A program made the translations under genes and the position numbers. The notes beneath the pieces were generated by a model. It saw only the letters and a list, made by a program, of their open reading frames with translations. It made no database searches and was not told the DNA's origin. This document shows positions 41,249 to 52,955 of a stretch of 64,000 nt of DNA, in pieces. The stretch lies in NCBI GenBank assembly GCA_016699855.1, contig CP064988.1, forward strand, positions 2,756,501 to 2,820,500. The letters run 5' to 3'. Position 1 is the first letter of the stretch. Each line of letters starts with the position of its first letter. The DNA comes from Rhodospirillales bacterium. Its GTDB lineage: Bacteria; Pseudomonadota; Alphaproteobacteria; Reyranellales; Reyranellaceae.

Positions 41249-41998
41249 TCATCCCGCGTAAAGCAGCCAGAAGCCGCGCACCAGGAACGAGGCGCTGATC
41301 GCGAGGATGATGCGCCGGCTCCACATCCGGAACGCGGCCTCCGACATCCGCGTCAGGGTCGACGCCGCCCATGTCGTGCCGATCAGCGCCATGGCGATGG
41401 CGCCGGCGTAGATCCACAACGGCAGCAGTCCGGACCCGATGTCGACGAACGACCCGAAATAGACGATGCGGCAGACATGCGTCAGCACCTGCGTGACCGC
41501 CTTGGTGGCGACGATCTCGCGCCGGTCCAGCCCGCTGCGCTGGAAGAACAGGTCGAGCACGCTGCCGGCGCCGCCGGCCATGAGCTGCATCGCCATGATG
41601 AACGCGCCGCAGACCACGGGCATGAACGGCCGCGTGATGTCGGGCCGCCACGACGCCGGCAGCATCTCCGCGACGATCGGCAACAACCCGAGGCCGATAT
41701 AGACCATGGCCTTGTCGGGCAGGAACGCCACCGCCTTGAGCAGCGCGAAGGTGGCCAGCGAGCCGATCGCGTAGCCGCCGATCAGCCGCCATACCACCCG
41801 CTTGCGCCACAGCACGGCGCGCCAGCCGTTGGCGCCGAGCTGGGTGACGCCGAACAGGATCATCGCCGGCGCCACGTCCATCAAAAGGAGCAGCACACCC
41901 AGCAGGATCAGGCCGCCGGCCATGCCGAAGACGCCCGACAGGAACGACGTGCCGACCACCAGCAGCGCCAGCGCGGCGAGGACCGGCGCCGACATCAT
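41249..41998 (-). CDS. TauE/SafE-family sulfite or anion exporter
   Basis: A 249-residue inner-membrane protein with seven to eight helices. The opening GTSFLSGVFGMAGGLILLGVLLL (core SGVFGMAGGLIL) is the family signature, and the second half has a related AGGAGSVLDLFF. Members move sulfite, sulfoacetate or other small anions. Two adjacent ATG codons (41998 and 41995) are possible starts. It precedes the MFS gene. Confidence 0.88.
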   Translation of the reverse strand: MMSAPVLAALALLVVGTSFLSGVFGMAGGLILLGVLLLLMDVAPAMILFGVTQLGANGWRAVLWRKRVVWRLIGGYAIGSLATFALLKAVAFLPDKAMVYIGLGLLPIVAEMLPASWRPDITRPFMPVVCGAFIMAMQLMAGGAGSVLDLFFQRSGLDRREIVATKAVTQVLTHVCRIVYFGSFVDIGSGLLPLWIYAGAIAMALIGTTWAASTLTRMSEAAFRMWSRRIILAISASFLVRGFWLLYAG

Positions 41999-42149
41999 GG
42001 CGCGCCGGCGCCACGCGGGGGCCCGGCCGGTCGCGGAAGGGCGCGGCGGAACATCGCTCCATCCTGTAGGGCGCCGGCGCCGGCGGATCAACGCGTCGCG
42101 GCGGATGGCGGCATTGTCGGGACGCCGGCCACCGGCTACATCGCCTCGT

Positions 42150-42953
42150 ATGTCCGCCGCGCCTCCCGACGACGTCACGCTCGATCTCGGCGACCGCCGC
42201 CTGCGCGGCCGCTGGCTGGCGCGCGCCGGCCGCGACGACGGGCTGACGCGGCCGACGCTGGTGTTCCTGCACGAGGGTCTGGGTTGCGTCGAGATGTGGC
42301 GCGACTTCCCGGCGCGGCTGTGCGCGCGCGCCGGGTTCCCCGGTTTCGTCTACGACCGCACGGGCTACGGCCGTTCCAGCGCGTGGCCGTCGCCGCCGGG
42401 CCTCCGCTACATGCACATCGAGGCCGAGGACGTGCTGCCGCGGGCGCTGGCCGCCGCCGGGATCGACGACTACGTCCTGGTCGGCCACAGCGACGGCGGC
42501 ACCATCGCCCTGATCCATGGTGGCGCCGACCCCGCGGGGTTGCGCGGCATCGTCACCCTGGCGGCCCATGTCGTGTGCGAGCCGGTCAGTGTGGCCGCGA
42601 TCCGCGCCGCCCGTGCCGCGTTCGACGCCGGCGACCTGCGGGCGCGTCTCGCCAAGTACCACGACGACGTCGGCGCGACGTTCGGACTCTGGGCCGATGC
42701 GTGGCTCGATCCGGCTTTCGCCGACTACAGCGTCGAGGACCGGCTGCCGGGTATCGAGGTGCCGGTGCAGGCGATCCAGGGCGAGGACGACGAGTACGGC
42801 AGCGAGCTGCAGCTCGGACTGATCGCCGGCAAGGTGTCGGGCTATTGCGAGACGCGGCTGCTGCCGGATTGCGGCCACAGCCCGCATCTCCAGCAGCCCG
42901 AGCGCACGCTGGCCGAGATCGCGCGGTTCATCGCGCCGCTGGCGGCGGATTGA
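42150..42953 (+). CDS. Alpha/beta hydrolase
   Basis: A 267-residue hydrolase. The oxyanion region reads LVFLHEGLGCVEMW, the nucleophile elbow is LVGHSDGGTIALIH (Ser), the acid lies in IQGEDDEYG and the histidine in LPDCGHSPHLQQP. The substrate is unknown. It is divergent from the TauE-like gene and converges on a TPR gene, whose stop lies 7 nt away. ATG 42150 is the first codon that fits the alpha/beta fold; longer in-frame extensions overlap the divergent gene. Confidence 0.87.
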   Translation: MSAAPPDDVTLDLGDRRLRGRWLARAGRDDGLTRPTLVFLHEGLGCVEMWRDFPARLCARAGFPGFVYDRTGYGRSSAWPSPPGLRYMHIEAEDVLPRALAAAGIDDYVLVGHSDGGTIALIHGGADPAGLRGIVTLAAHVVCEPVSVAAIRAARAAFDAGDLRARLAKYHDDVGATFGLWADAWLDPAFADYSVEDRLPGIEVPVQAIQGEDDEYGSELQLGLIAGKVSGYCETRLLPDCGHSPHLQQPERTLAEIARFIAPLAAD

Positions 42954-42960
42954 CGCGCGC

Positions 42961-43956
42961 CTAGAGGCGCCGCAGCTCGGCCGTCGCCGCCCAGTTGACC
43001 AGCGAGCCGGCCGGACACCGCGCCTGCGCCAGCCGCATCTGTTCGCCGGCCCGCGCGCGATTGCCCTGGCGCAAGGTCTCCATGGCGATGAAGAACGAGG
43101 CGAGGCAGCGGCCGCCGGTGCGACGCGCGTCGGCGTCGGACTCGGCGGCCAGCTCGAGCTCGCCCAGGGTCATGCGGCCGGAGAGGTAGCGCGCGACCGG
43201 CGCCGGCCAGCGGGCGGGCTCGCCATGGGTCCGCAGATCGGCGGCGAGCTGGCCGCGCGCGTCGCGCCGCAGCTTGACGTTGTTGGCGTAGCGCCACAGC
43301 GCGAGATGGATCGGCGCGGTCGCCTGCGCGCCGGAGCGCAGGAGGTGGTCGAGGTCATCGAGCGCCGCGGCGTGGTTGCCGGCGCCGAAATGGGCCTGCG
43401 CGCGCAGCCGTCGCGCGGCATCGGAGCCGGGGGCGGTCTGGTCGAGATCGGGCAGGGCGCGCGCGTACTCGCCCTGCATCATGCGGATCTCGGCCCGGGC
43501 GCGGAGCAGGGCGGGGTAGCCGGGCTGAGCGCTCAGGGCGCGCTCGACCAGGTCGACCGCCGGCTGCGTGGCGCCGCTGCGCGCCATGTCCAGCGCGCGG
43601 GCCGCCAGCAGGTCGAATTTGAGCTGCGGGTCGGTGCGCAGCGCCTGCTGGTAGTCGCGGTCGGCCTGCGCCCGGTTGCCGGTCGCGGCGTTGAGGAAGC
43701 CGCGGAACAGCAGCAGCCAGGCGCGGTCCTTGGCCGGGAGGTCGCGCCGCGCCAGCTCGCGGTCGATGCCGGTGATCGAACCGACGGAGCCTTGGACGCC
43801 GGGCGGTGGCGCCAGCGAGGACGCGCCATCGCCGCCGCCGCGCCCGAAGTCGCGGGCCGCCGGATCCCAGTCGCGGTCGACCGGCACGCCGGTCTGGGCG
43901 GCCGCGCCGGCGCAGGTCGCGGCGAGCAATGCGCAAACGATGAGCAGACCACGCAT
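42961..43956 (-). CDS. Secreted TPR-repeat protein
   Basis: A 331-residue protein with a signal peptide (MRGLLIVCALLAATCAGAAAQ; cleavage about residue 20). It has TPR-like repeats across about 75-260 (WLLLFRGFLNAATGNRAQADRDYQQAL, then LLAARALDMARSGATQPAVDLVERAL, then LLRARAEIRMMQGEYARALPDLDQ, quoted by their repeat cores). The periplasm is its likely place, with an assembly or scaffold role. It is divergent from acnA. No specific family was recognised. Confidence 0.72.
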   Translation of the reverse strand: MRGLLIVCALLAATCAGAAAQTGVPVDRDWDPAARDFGRGGGDGASSLAPPPGVQGSVGSITGIDRELARRDLPAKDRAWLLLFRGFLNAATGNRAQADRDYQQALRTDPQLKFDLLAARALDMARSGATQPAVDLVERALSAQPGYPALLRARAEIRMMQGEYARALPDLDQTAPGSDAARRLRAQAHFGAGNHAAALDDLDHLLRSGAQATAPIHLALWRYANNVKLRRDARGQLAADLRTHGEPARWPAPVARYLSGRMTLGELELAAESDADARRTGGRCLASFFIAMETLRQGNRARAGEQMRLAQARCPAGSLVNWAATAELRRL

Positions 43957-44148
43957 GCGGCCCTCCGGTCCGGCGCCGCCCGCGGCGCCGGAGGAACGTC
44001 GTCACGGTAGCGCGCGCGATCCCGCCGGAAAACGCGGAAACGACGCGGTCGCACCGAATTGACGCATTGCCGCCGCGCGGCGCCCGTCCTATTTTCCGCC
44101 GCGCGGCGCGCCGGGTCGACGGGCGCCATCCGAATGGAGATCGCGGAC

Positions 44149-46839
<2,691 letters not shown>

Positions 46840-46877
46840 GCGCCCGGGCGACGGGCCGCCGCATCGACGGAATTCGC

Positions 46878-46910
46878 GCGGGGCGGCCTTCGGGCCGCCC
46901 CGCTTCGTTC
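46878..46910 (+). terminator. acnA terminator
   Basis: An 11-bp GC stem (46878-46888 with 46893-46903) capped by a TTCG tetraloop, then TTCGTTC. It lies 38 nt after the acnA stop. The T-run is short, but the very stable stem supports a terminator. Confidence 0.65.
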
Positions 46911-47196
46911 GGGCGCACGCGCGCCTACAGGACGTGGTGCCCCGCCTGTAGGACCGGAAAATCGCGGTCGTTTTCGGACGCCGCGGCCGCCATGTACCCC
47001 GCCTATAGGCGGGGTACGCCGTCCCGCCCGGACGCCCATGCCGTCCCGCCGGGACCGCGGGCGCGCGTTGCGGGCGTGGTACGCCGTCATGACCCCGGGC
47101 GTGCGTGCGGCCACCCCTCACCAGGCTCTCGCCCGATGGGGAGGGGAGAAAACCGCCACGGCCAGACGCATAAAAAGAGACCGCGCACGCCAGCGA
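46911..47196. other. Palindrome-rich gap between acnA and the cyclase operon
   Basis: The 286-bp stretch between two converging transcripts holds no gene but several repeats: a hairpin at 46924-46952, a perfect 24-nt palindrome at 46994-47017, and near 47109-47150 a CCCCTCACC...GGGGAGGGGAGAA unit like the repeats at 59.3 kb. Confidence 0.6.
46994..47017. repeat. Perfect 24-nt palindrome
   Basis: A complete inverted repeat centred on CCTATAGG (GTACCCCGCC...GGCGGGGTAC). Its left half is nearly repeated in direct orientation at 46937-46952 (GTGCCCCGCCTGTAGG), which is itself part of another hairpin. Confidence 0.8.
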
Positions 47197-48297
47197 TCAG
47201 GGGCGCGTCATGGTCCAGATGCGGATGGCGGCGCTTCGACCTCGCAGCTCGCGCTCACCACTGAATGTCAACGCCACCGGCAGAAGAGCGGGATCAGGCG
47301 CGTTCGTGCCGCCGATCTGCGTCACCACGGCGTCGGCCACGACGAGTGGCGTCTCGAGCTCGCGCGTCAGGCCTTGCAGGCGCGAGGCCACGTTCACCGT
47401 GTCGCCGATCACGGTGAAGGCCAGGGTGTGTTCGCTGCCGACGTCGCCCATCACGGCGGGCCCGTAGTTCAGGCCGATGCCGATGCCGAGCGGCGGCGCG
47501 CCTTGCCGGGCGCGCGAGGCGTTCCACGCGTCGAGTTCCTTCAGCATCAGGCCGGCGCACTTCAGGGCGTTGATCGCGTCGTGCGGGCTGGCCGCGGGCA
47601 AGCCGAACACCGCGAATATCTCGTCGCCGACGTACTTCTCGACCGTGCCGCCGCAGGCGAAGATCTGGTTCGCCATGCGCTCGTGGAAGTCGCGCAACAC
47701 GCCGACGACCGCCTCGGGGGTCATGGCCTCGGCCATGCGCGTGAAGCCCACGATGTCGACGAACAGGACGGCGACCTGCTGGCGCCGCACCGGACCCAGC
47801 GGCGTGTCGCTTTCCGCCAGGAGGTCCACGACGTTGGGCGAAAAGTAACGCGACAGGTTGGCGCGGGCCCGCTCGGCCTCGGCGCGCTGACGATCCAGCC
47901 GGCGTATGTAGGCGATCGTTTCCAGAGTCTTGTCGATCGTGGTCTCGAGATCGTCGAGGTCGACCGGCTTGGTGACGAAGTCGAACGCGCCGCGATTCAT
48001 CGCCGTGCGGATGTTGGCCATGTCGCCGTATGCCGAGACGATCACGGCGCGGGCGGGGGAACGGCGGGCCCGCAACTCGTTGAGCAAGGTGAGTCCGTCC
48101 ATGACCGGCATGTTGATGTCGAGCAGCAGCAGGCCGATATCCGGCTCCTCGGCCAGCACCGCCAGCGCCTCCTCGCCGTTGCGCGCGAACCGGAAGCTGA
48201 GGTCGCCCTTGCGGATGCGTTGGCGGAAGCGTTGCTTGATCAGCAACTCGAAATCGGGTTCGTCGTCGACGGCGAGTATCTTTGCCGGCGCGTCCAT
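47197..48297 (-). CDS. Response regulator with class III nucleotide cyclase domain
   Basis: A 366-residue output protein. The receiver (1-125) has AVDDEPD, the phospho-acceptor in LLLLDINMPVMDG and FVTKPVDLDDLE. A coiled linker (130-165, ending LSRYFSPNVVDLL) leads to an adenylate/guanylate cyclase domain (175-350). Its catalytic elements are intact: metal Asp in FVDIVGFT and GDEIFAVFG, Lys in EKYVGDE, and the transition-state pair in IGDTVNVASR. Phosphorylation should switch on cAMP or cGMP synthesis. ATG 48297 lies 9 nt after the upstream receiver gene, with AGGAA as ribosome-binding site. Confidence 0.93.
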   Translation of the reverse strand: MDAPAKILAVDDEPDFELLIKQRFRQRIRKGDLSFRFARNGEEALAVLAEEPDIGLLLLDINMPVMDGLTLLNELRARRSPARAVIVSAYGDMANIRTAMNRGAFDFVTKPVDLDDLETTIDKTLETIAYIRRLDRQRAEAERARANLSRYFSPNVVDLLAESDTPLGPVRRQQVAVLFVDIVGFTRMAEAMTPEAVVGVLRDFHERMANQIFACGGTVEKYVGDEIFAVFGLPAASPHDAINALKCAGLMLKELDAWNASRARQGAPPLGIGIGLNYGPAVMGDVGSEHTLAFTVIGDTVNVASRLQGLTRELETPLVVADAVVTQIGGTNAPDPALLPVALTFSGERELRGRSAAIRIWTMTRP

Positions 48298-48306
48298 GGC
48301 GGATTC

Positions 48307-48699
48307 CTATCGGGCCGGAGGATGCTGCAACCGTTGCAGTTGCTGCCTGAGCGCTTCGAAGTCGACCGGCTTGGTGACGAACTCCGTGGCGCCGAACTCG
48401 GCCGCCCTGCGACGCCGCTCGTCGTCGCCGTAGGCCGTCACCATGAACACCGGCAGGTCGGCGTGCCGCACCTTGACTTCGCGCAGCAGCCCCAGCCCGT
48501 CCATGCCCGGCATGTTGATGTCGCTCAGGATCACGAAGAGTTCCGGCGCGATGCCGTCCCCGAGCCTGTTCAGCGCGTCCTCGGCCGACTGGGCGAAATG
48601 GATCACGTACTCGCCCTGCCGCACCTCGCGGCGGAACTGCTGGCGAAACAGATCGGCGACGTCGGCCTCGTCGTCGACCACGAGGATGCTCACGCTCAT
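48307..48699 (-). CDS. Stand-alone receiver (CheY-like) protein
   Basis: A 130-residue single-domain response regulator with LVVDDEADVADL, phospho-acceptor FVILSDINMPGMDG, TAYGDD and TEFVTKPVDF. Its ATG overlaps the stop of the nine-GAF kinase (ATGA), so both are made together. It carries no output domain and probably passes phosphoryl groups between the kinase and the cyclase-type regulator. Confidence 0.93.
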   Translation of the reverse strand: MSVSILVVDDEADVADLFRQQFRREVRQGEYVIHFAQSAEDALNRLGDGIAPELFVILSDINMPGMDGLGLLREVKVRHADLPVFMVTAYGDDERRRRAAEFGATEFVTKPVDFEALRQQLQRLQHPPAR

Positions 48700-50690
48700 A
48701 AACGCTCTCCTGGCGATGCGGCGCGGCGCCGGCGCGGCAGGCGTATCGTGAACTCGGTGAACGAATTCGGCTCGCTCTCGACCTCGATCGAGCCGGCGTG
48801 CTGTTGCGTGACGATGTCGTAGCTGATCGACAGTCCAAGCCCGGTCCCTTCTCCCGTCGGCTTGGTGGTGAAGAACGGCTGGAAGAGCTTGTCCCGCGCG
48901 TCGGGCGGGATCCCGATGCCGTTGTCGCGCACCCTCACTTCCACCGCGTCGCCAAGGTCGCGCGTGCCGACCCTCAGCGTCGGGCGGAAGCCGGCTTCCC
49001 TGGCGGCCAGCCGGCGCTTGTTGGCGGCATAGAAGCCGTTGCCGAAGAGATTCAGGAACACGCGCGTGATATCCTGCGGCACGACATCGATCGGGTCGCC
49101 CGACGGGCCGTAGTCGCGCTCCAGGGTGATGTTGAACTCCTTGTCCTGCGCGCGCGCGCCATGATAGGCGAGGTTCAACGCCTCCTCGACGAGGGCGTTG
49201 ATATCGGAAGGCGTCTGGTCGCCTTTGCCGCTCCGGCTATGCGACAGCATGCTCCTCACGATGCCGTCGGCGCGCTTGCCGTGCTCGGCGATCTTGCCGA
49301 GGTTGCCGGTCAGCAGGTCCATGGTTTCGTCGAGCTCGGCCCGTCTGTCCTGGTCGAGCCGCTCGATCGCGGGATGCGCGATCTCCTTGAGCTCGCCGAG
49401 GAGATCGATCGAGAGCGTCGCGAAGTTGTTGACGAAGTTCAGCGGATTCTTGATCTCGTGCGCGATGCCCGCGGTGAGCTGGCCGAGCGAGGCCATCTTT
49501 TCCGCTTGGATCAAGTTCGCCTGGGCTATTTTCAGGTCGCCCAGGCTGGTTTCGGCGGCGTCGCGGGCGGCGCGGATCTCATCGATCAGCCGCGCGTTCG
49601 CCATCGCGATCACGGCTTGGGCGGCGAAGTTCTGCAACAATGCGATCTGTTTGTCCGTGAAGGGGCGGATTTCCGTCCGGAACACCGAGATGAAGCCGAC
49701 CACCGTGTCGTCCTTCAACAGCGGAACGTTCAGGATGGTGCGCGCGCCACCTAGATCCACCATGGCCCGGTCGTGCGGGTCGCCGACGCGATAAGCGTCG
49801 GTTTCGGCGATATCGAGCGTTTGCACGGGCTGGCGGGTTTCCATCATGACGCCGATCCGCCGGCTGGCGGCCGCGATTGGGGGGTGCTGCGCCCGGAATT
49901 CGGCCAGGGCCTGCGGCACCCCCCGAGTCGCGGCCGTGCGGAAGGCCGTTCCGTCATAGGTGAACAGCCCTCCGCACGCCGCACCGCTCAGCCGCATCGC
50001 CTTCTCCAGCATCGCCTCGAATACCGGTTTCAGATCGCCGGGATTGGCATTGATGACCTGCAGCACCTCCGCCGTCGCCGTCTGCTGGTCCAGGGCCTCG
50101 CGCTGCTCGGTGACCAGCCGCGCGTTCTCGATGGCGATCACCGCCTGGGCGGCGAAGTTTTGCAGCAGCGCGATCTGCCGGTCGCCGAACGGGCCCGGCT
50201 GCTCGCGCAGCAGCATGATCATACCCGCGACCTCGCTACCCCGAAGAAGCGGCGCGATCAGGCTGGCGCGCGCGCCGCCCAGCTCGACCAGCGCCACGCG
50301 ATCCGGGTCGCCGCGCCGGTACGCCTCGGTGTCGATGAGATCGGGGATATGGACCAACGGCTCGCCGGCCACGATGCGCGCCGGGCCGGTCCCCGGCCCG
50401 TACGACACCGAGCGATTCCGGTAATAGTCGACATAGGCATCAGGCATGCCCCGCGCTGCGACCTGGCGGAAGTCCCGTCCGTCGTAGGTGCGCAACTCAC
50501 CGACCGTCGCGCCGCAGAGCTGCATCGCCTTGTTCAGCATCGCATCGAACACCGGGCCAAGCTCGCCAGGATTGGCGTTGATGGCGGCGAGCACCTCGGC
50601 CGTGGCGGTCTGCTGCTCCAAAGACTCGCGCAGTTCCTCGTTGCGCGCGTCCAGCTCGGTGAACAGCCGGACGTTCTCGATGGCGATCAC
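48696..50690 (-). CDS. Nine-GAF kinase, last open segment (GAF8-9 and kinase)
   Basis: From a GTG at 50690 this frame gives 664 residues: the tail of GAF7, GAF8, GAF9, HisKA and HATPase. Taken alone it is a complete two-GAF histidine kinase, so even if the upstream breaks are real a working kinase could still be made, provided the GTG has a ribosome-binding site, which is not obvious. Confidence 0.6.
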   Translation of the reverse strand: MIAIENVRLFTELDARNEELRESLEQQTATAEVLAAINANPGELGPVFDAMLNKAMQLCGATVGELRTYDGRDFRQVAARGMPDAYVDYYRNRSVSYGPGTGPARIVAGEPLVHIPDLIDTEAYRRGDPDRVALVELGGARASLIAPLLRGSEVAGMIMLLREQPGPFGDRQIALLQNFAAQAVIAIENARLVTEQREALDQQTATAEVLQVINANPGDLKPVFEAMLEKAMRLSGAACGGLFTYDGTAFRTAATRGVPQALAEFRAQHPPIAAASRRIGVMMETRQPVQTLDIAETDAYRVGDPHDRAMVDLGGARTILNVPLLKDDTVVGFISVFRTEIRPFTDKQIALLQNFAAQAVIAMANARLIDEIRAARDAAETSLGDLKIAQANLIQAEKMASLGQLTAGIAHEIKNPLNFVNNFATLSIDLLGELKEIAHPAIERLDQDRRAELDETMDLLTGNLGKIAEHGKRADGIVRSMLSHSRSGKGDQTPSDINALVEEALNLAYHGARAQDKEFNITLERDYGPSGDPIDVVPQDITRVFLNLFGNGFYAANKRRLAAREAGFRPTLRVGTRDLGDAVEVRVRDNGIGIPPDARDKLFQPFFTTKPTGEGTGLGLSISYDIVTQQHAGSIEVESEPNSFTEFTIRLPRRRRAASPGERL

Positions 50691-50717
50691 CGCCTGGGCG
50701 GCGAAGGTCTCGAGCAG

Positions 50718-52955
50718 CGATCTGGCGCGGGGTAAAGGGGCCGGGATTCGACCTGCGTAGACCGATGCTGCCGATCGCGACGCCTTCGCGCATCATCGGC
50801 GTCGTGATGAACGCGCGGAAGTTCTGCTCGCTGCCTAGGGCGCGCGAGATAGCGAATTCATGCTGATCTGGCGCCATCACATCGGGCACATGGATGGTAC
50901 GCCGCTCGACGATGGCCCTGACGGTACCCCGCCCTCGTGGGTCGAGCCAGGCGCGCGCACCGATGACGGCGCCAAGCGGCCCGTCGTGGGCGGCGGTCAC
51001 CGATTCATCGCCATCGCGCAGGGCGATCATGGCGTCCGTCGCGCCGCAGAAGCGGCGAGCCGCCGTAACGAGGGCCGTCAATACGGGACCGATATCGGTC
51101 GGCGACTGCGAGATCACGCGCAGAATCTCCGCCGTCGCCGTCTGCTGCTCCAGCGCCTCGCGCAGCCCGGTGAACAGCCGCACATTCTCGATGGCGATCA
51201 CCGCCTGGGCGGCGAAGGTTTCAAGAAGCGCGATCTGCTGCGGCGTGAACGGACCGGCATCGACCTTGCGCAAGAGTACAGAGCCTATAGCCGTACCGTC
51301 CCTCAGCATCGGCGCAGCAATTGCCGCGCGGAACCCATGCGACCGGGCCAACGCGATTGTCTGACCATATTCCTCGGGATCGAGAATTGATACGTCGGGA
51401 ATGTGGACTGTCTTGCCATCGATTGTCGCGCGCCCTGAACTGGAACTGCGATCGAGCGGACGGCGGTCGCCTACGCCGCTAAAGCTCAATGGGCCCTCGT
51501 GGGCGGCCGCGACTAGGTTGTCTCCGTCGCGCAGAATAATCATTGTATCGGTCGCGCCGCAGAAGCGGACGGCCGCCTTGACGACAGCGTCGAGCACCGG
51601 CTGCACATCGGTCGGCGACTGCGAGATCACGCGCAGAATCTCCGCCGTCGCCGTCTGCTGCTCCAGCGCCTCGCGCAGTTCGGTGTTACGTGCGTCCAGC
51701 TCGGTGAACAGCCGCACGTTCTCGATGGCGATGACGGCCTGCGCGGCGAAGGATTCGAGCAGCGCGATCTGACGCGGCGTGAAGGGTCCAGGCTCGCGCC
51801 TTCGCAGGCCGATCGCGCCGATCGCCACGCCCTCGCGCAGCATCGGCGCGACCAACACCGCGCGCGTGCCGTTCTGCGCGGAGAGTGCCCGTCCAACCGC
51901 GAACTCGACCGGATCGAGCTTCTCGACGTCGGGAACGTGCATCGTGCGGGCGTCGATGATCGCCCGGCCCACGATGGATTCGCGCGAAAGGGAGATGCGT
52001 TCGCCCGTCACTGTCTGGATGGGTCCGATGTGCGCCGCGTCGACCCAGCTATCGCCGTCGCGGAGCGCGATGGCGACGCCGTCGGCTTCGCAGAGGCGCG
52101 CGGCTGCAGCGACGACGGCGTCGAGCACCGGTTGCACGTCGGTCGGCGATTGCGAGATGATCCGCAGGATGTCCGCGGTCGCGGTCTGCTGCTCCAGCGC
52201 CTCGCGCGTCTCGGTGATCAGCCGCGCGTTCTCCATGGCGATCACCGCCTGATCGGCGAACGAGCGGACCAACGTGACTTCAGCCTCACTGAAGGCGCGA
52301 ACCTCGGTGCGATAGATCTGGACGCCGCCCAACAGCCGGCCATCCTTGCGCAGGGCCACGGTCAGCAGCGTCCGCGCGCCGGCCTCATCCGCCATGATGA
52401 CGCGCGAGCGCGCACCGGCTCGATACACTTCGTCGTCCGTGATGTCGGCAAGGTGAGCGACATCGTCACCCAGGATCAATCGATGCAGGAGGGTTCCGGC
52501 TTCTGGCACGTGACCGCCTCGCCCGATGTCCAGGACCGGTTGCGGAATATTCCGCCAAGCCACCTGCCAGAACTTTTCGCCATCGAATCGTATCAGGGAG
52601 CCAAGGCTGGATCGCGACAGGGACAGCGCCTTGTCCAGGATCATGGAGAATACGTGTGTCAGATCGCCCGGCGAGGCATTGATCACCGCCAGCACCTCGG
52701 CCATCGCGGTCTGCCGCTCCAGCGCCTCCCGCTGCTCCCTCAGCAACCGCGCGTTCTCGATCGCGATCACCGCCTGGTCGGCGAAGCTCTCCAGCAAGGC
52801 GACCTCGCTGGCGACGTTCGACCTGGGCTCGGCCCAATTCGCGCTGATATAGCCGAGGAATGCGCCTTCCCGGCGCAGGGGCACCAGGACGAAGGATCGA
52901 ATGCCCTCACGGTCCCTCAGCGCCGTCACGCTTTCAGTCCGCGGTGCGTCCGCGG
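50718..52955 (-). CDS. Nine-GAF kinase, middle open segment (GAF3-7)
   Basis: The middle reading frame, about 745 residues, lacks a start codon of its own at its upstream break. It holds the end of GAF3, then GAF4, GAF5, GAF6 and most of GAF7. GAF5-7 contain the nearly identical linker blocks (EQQTATAEILRVISQSPTD). Confidence 0.55.
51094..51678. repeat. 72-nt exact direct repeats within the GAF array
   Basis: Positions 51094-51165 and 51607-51678 are identical over 72 nt and lie 513 nt (171 codons) apart, one GAF period. They encode the linker and start of GAF6 and GAF7. Such identity points to recent unequal recombination or gene conversion. Confidence 0.85.
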
